Of a DNA stretch of 64,000 bases, positions 1 to 11,700 are shown in pieces (within the stretch, counting starts at the first letter, position 1; the number at the start of each line of letters is the position of its first letter). The stretch is from Pteria penguin. Its lineage: Eukaryota > Mollusca > Bivalvia > Pterioida > Pteriidae. The stretch lies in NCBI GenBank assembly GCA_035048485.1, contig CM068580.1:58661483-58725482 (forward strand), written 5' to 3'. Below the pieces are notes generated by a model. That model was not told the DNA's origin. It did not search any database and worked only from the letters and a program-made list of their open reading frames with translations. Position numbers and translations under genes: made by a program.

Positions 1-429
1 ACATACATTTCACAATGTGCAATATCTGGTTTTCACTATAATTTATAAAGAACAGTTTCAGGGATCGGGAAGGTCATGCGCCCTGCGACATAGTCCCACT
101 CAAACGGAAAATGGCGCATTAAACCACTTACTCCGTGCGCCCTATTGCGCATTCAGATTTCAAAGCAGCAAAGATTGGTTCCGCGATGTGCGTTTTCAGT
201 TTTTGCCATTAGTGTCTTCGTAATATCTGGTTTGATAAAGACACATGATTTACAGCGATACTATCTTAACGGTGCTCCCGAAAACGATCCCCAAAGTCTA
301 TCCAAAGCGCTTTAAAAAGCTTAGCTTTCCGTCAATTATTGCCTCTTTATCTGACATTAGCACTAGTGGTTGTTTTAGTGAAGTTGCATGTACACCCCAA
401 TCAGCTGATCTTGAAAAACAGCTGGACCA
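1..429. other. No gene seen
   Basis: Short open frames here show no recognisable domain and no paired splice signals. I see nothing beyond ordinary AT-rich sequence with a few GCGC words. Confidence 0.4.
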
Positions 430-1219
430 GTAGCCCGATTTACTAACAGTCGTAGACGTTAGTGGTAACCGTAAATCAGGTATCTACGAGATCAACTACG
501 TATTCCTGCTTCATGTAAAAGCCCTTTCACATCATAATGAATTGACACAGTGTACGTGTGATGAATTGTAAAAATTTGACCAAGTCCACGTAAGTCTGTG
601 TATAATTGCTGGCGTACATTGTACGCTCTGCGCTTTACTTGCGTACGTACTTTGTATGATATGCGTACCCTGTGCGTATGTTATACAAATTGATATACAT
701 CACATGTCATCTTTCAGTGCACTCCATGACTATTTCCACATCCATTCATAACACTTTTATATAATCACCGATATTTCAGACTATAAAGTCAAATGAAAGC
801 ATAAAAACTCACAGCTAAGATACAGTCTGTGCGTTGACAGCGCGGTAAGTGTACACTCATTTGTTTAACATACGGTGCGAGTTCGCAGTGGAAACGCAAA
901 TGATACGCATATATCATATATGCAATGCATACATCAAGAATTTTGTGCATGCACGGGAATTCTCGATGTACGGAACGAGCTGCGACGTACGAGTGCATAC
1001 AATGACCAACTCAAAACACTTGCGTAACATTCTCTCGACAGCATATGACAGCGAGTGCCAAAATTTTGACATAGCAGACATACGCATTTCTAATTTGTGA
1101 TAGAGTGGAAGCCACTTAACTTGGGTTTACGCTTACGATTTTCAGTAAAACGCATTTTCATTGTGTTCAACCACGTTTACAGTACGGGTTTACCAAAGAT
1201 TGTTAGTAAATCAGGCTAC
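430..1219. mobile_element. Non-autonomous inverted-repeat element
   Basis: The outer ends are inverted copies: the left begins GTAGCCCGATTTACTAACAG and the reverse complement of the right begins GTAGCCTGATTTACTAACAA, an arm of about 20 bp with very few mismatches. The roughly 790-bp interior is rich in CGTAC/GCGTA words and has no recognisable transposase. I could not identify a clear target-site duplication. It is probably an old MITE-like derivative; its superfamily is unknown. Confidence 0.55.
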
Positions 1220-1904
1220 AGGCACCAAAAGATCACGGTTCTACTTAAAATAAAAGTGTTGGTGCTGGGTCTTTAGAATATCATTGCTACCAAACTTCGC
1301 AATAGACTAAGTCCTACAAATTGTGAGAAATTGTTCAGAATCAGAATTGATGGAAAATTAAGGACTTCTCAACCACAATTCTGTTAACTCATTGTAGAAT
1401 TTCATAACAAAAACGTATAATGAAATCAAACTGAATTTCCCTTCATTGTTGAACAGATTTGTTATTGTTGTCCTGTCCCTTGAATTACTCAATAGTTACA
1501 TCTGATAAATATGACACAAATTACAACTTTGCAAAAATTGAATTTTCTAAATGTCCCTTTTGTAGTGAAAGATGGCCCATAGAAATTGAAAATGGCCCAT
1601 TGAAGTCTGAGGAAGGGGGCCATAGTCCATTGATCCAGTTTGCCTTCCCGATCACTGCATTTTTATTGGTCTCCCATATTGTTCGAAAAGTAGCCATTGT
1701 TATTGCAACAATTCTTGGTAACTTTATATACATATGTGTTTACTATACATGTAATACACTTATTATGAAATTTAAAAGCAATAAGGAAAATACATGTAGT
1801 ACTTTATTCTTGAAATATTCATTTGATACTATCATTTAAAAAGAATTCTGGTTTTTCCAGTATTCTTGGCTGTCGCCATATACTAGCAATAATCATGGAG
1901 TCAC

Positions 1905-2575
1905 CAGTGTTTTCTCTAGGGTGCAGGAATGCGGGATTTCCTGCTAAACATGCATTAATCCCCCTTAAAAATCACATACTGTGGGCAGGATCCTGCATAC
2001 CTAATATCGCCGATTTTCCGGATTAGGCTACTTGTCTACTTCAGCCTAGGAAAGATTTTACAAATGTCAAACTCAATCACTTGAGCGTTTGATTGTTACA
2101 GACCTCCACAGTTGTGTTAAACGCAAAGTGATGCAGATTAGTAAACCTCACCCGTCGATTCACAAACTGTTCATGAATCACACACCAATCTTTTTATATA
2201 TTAAATTGTTATTTATCATTGTATTCCTATTATGGGTTACCCATAATTTCCAAATACATGTTATACTCAAAGATAGATCATGGTATACAGGTACTAATCT
2301 AGTCCTAGTCTTTGCGATAAGATTTTGTTACCATGATTTTAGGTTTGATTCAAAATTTCACGCAGTTTAAATTAAAAAGGATTTGTTTGTGAATTTGATA
2401 AGTTTTTTCTTTCTTTGATATACAGTACCATGATTCAGAGCAGAGTACAGGTTTAGTACCTACTTGTCAAGTGTCTTGAAGCCCTCCAAGTTTTTATACT
2501 GTCCCCCTCAAGCATAATGGTGAGGGGGAAATTTCCCCCCCCCCCCCCAGGAAAAAATTTCTGGAGAAAACACTG
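1905..2575. mobile_element. Inverted-repeat element with CAGTGTTTTCTC ends
   Basis: The left end reads CAGTGTTTTCTCTAG and the right end is its inverse (CTGGAGAAAACACTG). Just inside, a CAGGAA / TTTCCTG pair and a C-homopolymer of about 15 are present. CAGTG-type ends are common in hAT-derived MITEs; that assignment is inference. No transposase is seen. The stretch from 1220 to 1904 before it holds only a short open frame without domain or splice support. Confidence 0.5.
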
Positions 2576-2770
2576 AGTAACATAAAATAATAATCAATCT
2601 ATCCAATATTCTTGATTTAATAATGCTGAAGTAATACTGAAAGATACTGGTATTAAAAAATCAATAATCTAGTGTCCTTCAGAATACCTATTTCTATGCC
2701 AAAAAGTGCAATTCCATAATCAATAATTAATTTTCTTCAGTATTATAATTGATGATAAAAATTTATTCTT

Positions 2771-2791
2771 ACAGGAGCAGATTTTTAAGAT
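2771..2791 (+). promoter_or_regulatory. Acceptor and short leader before the RNF144 start codon
   Basis: A pyrimidine/T-rich tract ending TTCTTACAG (AG at 2773-2774) lies 17 bases before the first ATG. The gene therefore probably has at least one upstream non-coding exon, with its promoter to the left, possibly outside the window. I could not place that exon. Confidence 0.45.
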
Positions 2792-5700
2792 ATGGCGACA
2801 TGTTCTTATTCAGCTAGCAAAAATTCGGTGGATTTAGCCATTGATCCTCTTATAACATGTCGACTATGTCTGTCAGAGGTAGCTCTTCAGGATATGTATG
2901 AACTACATGATTGCAAGTGTCTTTATTGTAAAAATGTAAGTAGTAGTTCAAGAATGAAACATGTAAATGTTTTCTGTTTTTTGGGATTTAGTTAGTATAA
3001 CATTGATCCAAGTCCAAATCTCCAAGGTAAAGGTCATATTGAGGCAGTGACCAAAATTAATACACTTGTCTGGCCCATGTAACCTTTACTGTTGATCTGC
3101 TTTACACTGAAGATGATTGTTGCCAGTGTTACAAAGGTATGCCATGACCTTGATGGGAAAAAAATAATTGAAGGGGAACGTCACAGTGAACCTTTGACCA
3201 AATTTCTTGTTTTTATTATTATCTGAGGAAGAGGAAGGAGTATATGGACAGTTGTATTTGATTTTAATGAAAATTTGGTATAGGAGTATCTGTCAGTGTA
3301 ACAAATATTCAAGTTTTTTTTTTCATCAATGGTAACAAGCTTCACAGCTATGCTGCCCTTGGAAAAGGGAGAAAACCTCTATTTTGCTTTTGATGTTTAA
3401 AGAAAATGTATTTTGTTTTTGATTTACTAGATTGTTATAAAAGGTGGCAAATTCAACATGCTGGGGAATTTTATCAGACAATTTTTAATGCCTTTTCAAA
3501 ATGAAATTTGTTTTTTTGTCATTTGGATAACAGTTGATCGACTAGCTTTGTTCTGTGAAGCTAATACTCAATTTTTGTTTCAGTGTGTTTGTCAGTATCT
3601 GCATGTTTTAATAACTGATGGAAGCATCCTGAATATAACTTGTCCAGATGCCCAGTGTAAGAAACAGGGAAGAATGGAAGCTGAAGAGGTAACATACTTA
3701 CATAGAATAGTATGAATTTCAACATACTTGTCTTGTTTATTGATGATTTATGTTTGAATAGATTGTTTAAGAAAGGAATCAGTATTGAGGTATTTAGGGG
3801 ACACCATGCTTGTGTTTTACACAAAAACGGAAATTTCTGACAGGGTATTCGCCGATATCCTGTCAGTTTTTGTAAAACACAAGCATGGTAACCCCATTCT
3901 AATGCATTTGACAAATTAATTACAACTAGAAGCACAGAGTTATGGTTTTCTAAGCCAATTAGCTAATCACAGTCATATCAAAAACTGCAGGGTATCGTGA
4001 CGTTACAAATCAGAAACTGCAGGGTATCGTGACGTCATATCAAAAACTGCAGGGGTATCGTGAATACCCTTGCAGTTTTTAAATCGGACAGCCAATGAGA
4101 TCGCGTGTCACAAACAAAGTGCATTAGAATGAGTAGTCAAGTACTACCATGAAAAACTAAGAGTGGGTTTTTTTTTGGGTGACAGAATGGGAGGGGTGGA
4201 TGAAGATGTTTTTTGCATCACACAGTTGAAGTATAGACGTCTTCATAAAGCTACTTAAGAAAATTTCAGGTAGAGTTGACTCTTGGCAACTTCAGTTCGA
4301 AGGAACCATGCAAAAAGTTTGAGTAAACAGAAGTTTTAATCATCGCCAACATTAATGTTCAAGTTAGTAGAGTTATATTGCCTGTGCATCATTTATTCAG
4401 AAACAAAAGTGGGTTAAAGTTTTGCAGTTAAAATTGTTAATTTCATTTTAGTTTGTTACGAAAACTTATTTCTATAATAATTCAGCAAAGGTACTCTATT
4501 TATCAGTGTCCTTACCATTCTTATATTTCATAAATTACAGTATAATCTTATTAAGGGGGTAGTCTGGTGAGCTAGTAAGAAGAAATAAAATCTACAACTG
4601 GCTATTTCATGCATATTCTATAAGAACAGGCAGAGGTAGATTAAATAATAACAAAAAGGTATCATGTTATGGAGCAAATTATTGTGCTAGAATCAATGCA
4701 AATTAACATGGTGTCATGCCTATTTCGATATACAGAAGTATAATTTGAGAGCAGTTTATATCTTTTTTTCACTAGTATAACACAGAAAAGTTGGGTTTTT
4801 TTTTAATTTTGGTAGATAAACTTATGAATTTATACTAAATGATTGAAAAGAACAAGGATTAGGTAACGCTCTGACAATCAGTGAAGCCTTTCATAGTAGC
4901 TATATAGTAATTAAACAAAACTACTAAAGCGATGACAATTTCACAAGAAATACACTATTTGATCTTTTCTGAAATCTATATCTCTGTGATATTACACGGT
5001 AATGTGCACTGGTCTGTCGAAAGTCGAAACAACATAAAATTATGATAGGTAATGGGGGCATTTTACAAAGAAAGTTGATAGATATTACACCCTCCCCCCA
5101 CTTTGTTATAGCCTCATTTATTTTGTGTGTAATATATACTGAATGAAATATTTCCATTTGATAATCAGGAAAGGGATTGATTTGTATCCATACAAGCTGC
5201 AAATGACATTTCAAATCAAAATCATATTTATATCTAATATAATCAAAATAAATTAACACATTAATCCCCCCACCCCCTTTAGGAAGATGGAGGCTATTTG
5301 GAAAACAATTACATATATTTCCTTGAAGAATTTGCCTTTATGGTACATATATAACTGCTTCAATGAATATGTTAGTAACAATATCGTAATGTTATTGAAA
5401 ACTTTGAAATGTCTTCTTTTTAATGACCTGTAAATCATGCCTCTACTATGAACGACTCCGGAGATATAACGGCTCAAAGATACCATACTTTTCCACAGAG
5501 GGTATACAGCAGGTGCGACAATGTCACGTCACTATGTAACATCACAATGGCGTCATCATCTGCTGCATGACGTAAATCTGCAGCCCTTTTCAAAAACGTT
5601 GGCACTCTAAGGGTTACAAATAAAAAACCTCTCTTGTTCATTAAGTTTAGGTTTGAATGTTTCAAGATAATTAAATAGACGGGCCTTTGATATTAGTTGC

Positions 5701-8700
5701 CTATCTTGTGGTTTTAATATACACCTTCATATTTTACTTTTCCCATTTCGTATTTGCCAGCATATAGATCTATATCACCGTCGTAGATTGTTAATAGAGT
5801 GACGGAAACCGGTATGTTGTAAAACAAGTTTTGGTTAATAGAATAACTCTAAAAACGGTTTTCTTCAATATTATATGATAATTTACAAATACATGCGTAA
5901 TAGACAAATAATTGAATATCACTATTGCATTTTCTATCAGGACTGAAAACATCACATCATTGCGACATTACGATTTACTTCCGTTAGGCAGATTACTTTT
6001 CGGCCTAAATCGCTCACCAGATTACGTCCTTAAGTAACTGCAAAAAAGAAAGTGAAGCAGCTAAGGCCAAATAGAATTACAATTTAGTTTCTCATGCACT
6101 GCCATATCACTCATCTTGTGCAGTATACAAAAATTTTCATCTTTGGTTTTCGGATTTTCCACATCCGTTTTTGTTTTTCCCATTTTCAGATTTAATTTTT
6201 CTTTAAGATGTTCAACTGACATAGATGTTTAAGTGTGTGGACCAAATATTAACATGGTTTTTGTACAGATCATGTCTTGGGCAACAACAATCTTCTTTTG
6301 ACAGTAAATTCCCTGTCTCATAATCTGTGAAAAAAGGCCTGAGAGACTAAACATTAATTTTGTTTGGCCTAACAGGGTGTCAAACAGTCTTTAAACTTAT
6401 TGAATTTGAGTTTCATTTTGAGTTATAAAAAATTAGACTTATCCAAGTTTCGATGACATTGCATTAAGATTCAGATGACATAGTAGGATGTAAAAATTAA
6501 TTTTAGCTAAGGAGAAATTCGAATTATTGGTGTTCAAGTGAACGGGAGATAACTGCAATCTTAAATAAACTGGCCAAAAGTATCATATTTGTTATCATCT
6601 TAAAATTGGGAGGGCCAGTAAAATTCAATCATATAACACAGGGAATAAACTTAACAGAAATTTTTACGAGCCATGTGGGCTCGTAAGACTCAGAATCTAC
6701 GGGCCCACACCAATCTGTACGAGTCCACACTAAAACCATTCAAAAATTGCAAGAAAAACTAATCAATTTTTTTTCTGAATTTTATTACATTACACAACAA
6801 TTTCTCTCCAATTTTACTCCGTGAAGTAATCGTCCCGTTTTGTCGGCGATACATTTCGTTTCATGGGAACGGCGAAAAAAAAAAACTTCCTAAGTGGGCT
6901 TGTCGAGCCATAATTTAAAGGTCAAAGAACAGTAATTAACGAGAGTCGTGATTGGCTGATGTGGTGTAGGGAGAGAGGAACTACTATTTCAATGTATCAG
7001 GAGCTGTGATTGGATGAAATTATTTAATCTATCTATATATAAAGATTGATTCTGCTGTAAAATCATGAATTTTTATCTCATTTCGCTAATGTAGAAATTT
7101 TATAACCTAAAAAGGGGTGGTTACAGTATATAGAGATAGATAGATAGGTAGGTTGTTTACGTTTGAATTTTTTTGTGGGGGGTGACCCCCTTCAAACATG
7201 ATTTTCTCAAAATTAAGGTGGATAACCTATGGTAAACTGTTAAAATTCTGATAGAGATTCTATTGAAATGGTGAAGGTATGAGCCGACCGATTGTATATA
7301 GCTAAAATGCAGGATGTTGTGTAAATCTTGCTGGAAATTTGTTAATTTAACATGAGACCTTATGGGAAATGGAATTACTAAGCTTTGACCTATGTAAACA
7401 AATGTGAAACCCAAGGGCGTAGCCAGTGCGCAAATCATGTGTACGTACAAGAAAGGCAGGGGTTTGGGGGAAAGGAAAACAACCACCTCTCCCTCTCTCA
7501 TGAAATACTATATTTTTGACAAAATGATGTGTACACACGTGCGTATTTGGCGTAATGGTAGCTACGCCACTGAAACCAGCTACTGCTAACTAACAAATAA
7601 AAAGAACATGTCCAGATTTGAAACATCTAGACGCTTACTCAGTGACGGAATTAAGTGTCTAGATGATTCAGATTAGAATTCAACAAGGAAACGGCCGATT
7701 CGTCTTGCAGATTTTTTTCGTTCGCCACGTGGGCAAGTAGGAAGTGTTTCTTGGTCATCCACAACAAATTTTACTGGTCTTGGGTGAGTGGGCGAGCGTT
7801 AAGTTTATTCACTGTAACAGAAACCATAGACCAAAACTATAAAAATCCATTTAATTGTCTAATCGGCTGTTGCTTTGTTTCCTATATCACTTACTCTGTT
7901 TTCACTTTTTCTATTTTTTTTTTTTTCATTTTCGGCTTTTTTTTCAACAACTGCTAGGTCAGATCTAATAAACTTATCTCATATGTTCAGTATAAAAACT
8001 GAGCCTTCACAGATCAAGTGATAAGGTGTTTGTCTCATGACTGAAAGGAATAGGGTTCATATTCCACCTGTGACTTGTTGTCATACCTTGTGGTTGAGAC
8101 GTTAGAAACCAAAATTCCATGTCTCTGTGGACTTGAGGCATAAAAGAGCCCAAGATGCTTCAAGTGTGCCATTTGCTTAGTTCTTGGTTTCTGTGCATTG
8201 CAGCAGGCAGATGCAGTCACCGTACGATTAGGCAAGACAAGAATCATGCTTTCAATTCAGTTCAGAATTATTTTGTGATTATAACTAGAAGGGAAGGATA
8301 AATGAATCAGTAAACGTCTTATCATTTGATATAAAGGATCTTTTAGCACATTTAAAGATTGAAAAATATGTAATAAAATTTTGTAATAGAGAAGACACTG
8401 TTAAAGTGTATGTGGTCTTCAAAAGCAAAATGTTATATAACTGTCGCAGGTAAGCCATAAAACTCTGTGAACACCTTACCATGAAATTTAGTATGTAGGT
8501 GAATATCTAGGGCACATTTATCCTCTGTTCACATGTTCATCAACTCGTTATCAAATTGTAGATAGAGGCACTTGTTGATCGGAAGAATTTTGAGAGATAT
8601 AAATATCTGAGGTATCAAAGAGGTAAGAAATTATAGTTGTATAGAAAATATATTTTTATCTATGTTCTATTTACTTCTGTTTAGAAAATTTGAAGTTGAC

Positions 8701-11700
8701 TTTGATAAAAGAAATTGAACCTTATGTGAATATATGATAGTAATATAAAAGAAATAATTGATATGAATGTATTGTTTTCTTTGTCAGAGGTGGATCTTGA
8801 CCCTAATCGTACTTTCTGTCCAGAGGCTGGCTGTGAAACAGTTTGCCATGTTTGTAGTTCTTCCTCTTCCTCTGTAGTAGAAACATTCAAGCCAACCCCG
8901 GTTGATTGTCCTACGGTAAGGCAGCTCTGTAAATTTTTATGCCTCTAGCCTATGTCTGTCATTCTGTCCCATCATATTTCTTCATTGCAACTCCTCATAC
9001 AGTCATACAAGGAATTGAATCAGACTTGCAGCAAGTATGATATCAATCTGATTAAAACCATATCTTTATTTAGCTTCTCTATTTGTCCCATTGCAGATAA
9101 AAATCTGGTGAAACCCCATAAAGGGTCACATTCTGGTGAACTCTCATTTTCAGCCAATCAGTGGATTGGTTACAGATTCCAAGGAATGACATTAACATCC
9201 CCAGCGTTCATATGTCTCACTTCCACTGTAAGCGTGACCTACAAGGTAGTTTTCGAATGGTGTTTGTTATATATTATGTCACTGGCATGTGCCCAGACGA
9301 ATCAGTGAGTGACTGTGGGAAATAACGGTTTCGGTGACTGAAACATCATCAGAGTTCACCAGAACATGACCCCTTATGGGGTTTTGCCAGATCTTTATCT
9401 GCAGTGGGACAAATAGAGAAGCAGAATAATGATATGTTTTTAATCAGATTGGCATTTCAAGTTTAGATATTAGTAAAGGTAATTCTAGTCTGACAAATTT
9501 ACTGTTCTGGCCCTTTCCATTCAAAATTAGAGGCTGGCTTAGTGTAGTGGTGAAATGCTTGACTTGCGATGTCAACGATCTGGGTTGGATTCCTTTATTG
9601 TACCAATATGTTTAAGAGGTTAGTTACCTTCTGCTTCTATATCGTGAAATAACTGAAAAATTGTTGAAAGTGATGTAAAACTCCAATCAATCAACTAATC
9701 AAGCAGCACTTAAAATTTCTGCGTATTATATCTTATCACAACTCCTCCTACACCATTTCATGGAATTAAACTAAACTCGGGACAAATGTGGTGAATCAAG
9801 TGTAGGTGTGCATAGAGGGAGATGATTTTGGAAGGACAGATTTTATAGAAGTTATGGCTTTTGAAACAGAATTTCTTCACATAGCTTGCCATCATAATAT
9901 CGCCTACAATATTGCTTGAAGTGAGTCTTCCAAGAGTGTAGATATGCATGAAGGAGATACTTCTGGTTAGATGAAAACTAGAAGAATTCTGGTACTTAAC
10001 ACTTACAATGAAGAAAGGTTGGCAAGGAGGGTTTATTTATGGGGCATTTATTATATACAAAAATACTCTTTTAGGTTGTTGGTATCCTCTTTTTGCTCAG
10101 AAAGAATCCTGTATTGTTGAGATACAAATGATAAATTTTATGAAAGGAATGAAATACATGTACATATATTCAACCATAACATTTAAAAATTTTAATTTTC
10201 ATTGTACTTTACTCTGAGTAATTAATATTCTCTACATATCATTATTTGATGTTTTACAGTGTGGGTTACAATTTTGCTCTTTCTGTAAAGTTAAATGGCA
10301 TGGATCTCTAACCTGTGATGAAGTCATGTTATGTGGCAGACAGGAAGATGCAGGGTAGGACATTAGTGTTCTTTATTTAGAATTTAGTGTGTATTTAATC
10401 TGGTAAATATGAATGGTGATATGATACAGACAAAGATTCACATAAATACTTCTGCAAAGAGATTTGGCAAGATTGCATCTCATATTATTATTTTCACATT
10501 TCGCCATTATTTTACCTCCTTCTATAATGGTGGCAGCTAGTGTTAGTGGTAGAGAAAACTAAACTTCCCATAGTAATTGATCCTTCCATTAATGTGTGAA
10601 AAATTGTTAAATCAGGTGACGTCACAATACTTCACACCTCGGTCAAACTTTGAAAATGTATTCTGATGTCATGAAATTCAGTAAATATTCTGCCAAAGCA
10701 ATGGGTCAATAGATAGGTTTCATCAGCATAAATTGTATTGAGGTTACCTCCTGTTGTCGGTCATGTTTGTGGTCAAGCATGACATTTTGCCTCATTCATA
10801 TTAGGTTTAATTTTTTTTTGAAAGTTGTTGATATTAACACTTCTTTAGAAACTTTTTTTCATTGTCTTATACCTTAGAATTTGCATAAATCTTGTAAAAA
10901 CACAGGAAGTATCCTAAATTTGAAGAAATTACCCACATAATATTGTTGATTTATGAACAAGTATTTGATTATAAAACTCAAAGATGGCAGGCAACTTCTC
11001 TCAAGGGAAATAAATCCAGTACAATTTCATGCTGATGAAACTCATCTATTGCTAAACTTTGATGTTTTTTGTTGGAGATTACAACACTTACTGATTTCCA
11101 TTTTGGTATACAAGAATTTTCACAGTATAGAAGTTCCAAAAGGGAAGTCTTATGGTCAATTCCAATATCTATCTGATAGGTATTTGTATCCAGCATCAAT
11201 GATAGGTCTGACATCCTAAAAATGATGAGTTACCCATAACAAAGGTTGTTCAACTATTACTTCCATGATATACACTTACATTATTGATTGATTGATTAAT
11301 TATTGTTTTATGTCACTCCACGATTATTTCATTCTTATGGTGACTGCATCTTCCTGATGCATTGCATAGAAATTTATACCTTTGCAACGGACCCACCCGA
11401 GGCAGTGAGGGATCATTTACATAATACACCTACTGTGACACTGGACCTCGGTTTTTACTTTCGTATCCAAAAGACAGAGCACCGGTGCACCCCTTGGTCA
11501 TGATCTGAGCACTTTATCCACTGGGCCACATTGGCTTTTTAGGTAACTACATGTATAAAGAAAAGTTTCTGAAAGTGGCATTAAAAACAAATAGTCTAAG
11601 AGGATACTATGTACATGCAAGCAGATGTGAAATGATAGTTTTAGTTTGTATGATGTTTTCTGTTTACATTTCTGATTTCCTTTCAGCATTCCCTTCAGCA

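Larger units (their letters stand above)
4132..8561 (+). other. Remainder of RNF144 intron 2
   Basis: AT-rich intron sequence without a recognisable gene. It contains a perfect short hairpin TTACGAGCC-ATGT-GGGCTCGTAA at 6664-6686 followed by related GGGCCCACAC words to about 6910, a small element at 7413-7572 and a degenerate SINE at about 8000-8240. The rest, including 4132-6650, shows only open frames lacking domain or splice support. Confidence 0.5.

Noticed and set aside
1459..1839. 126-codon open frame with hydrophobic stretches
   Set aside because: No domain, odd composition, internal direct repeats of AATGGCCCAT, and no splice support.
9758..11219. Open frames in RNF144 introns 4 and 5
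   Set aside because: None carries a domain or splice signals, and some overlap the 95-nt exon at 10260-10354 on other frames.
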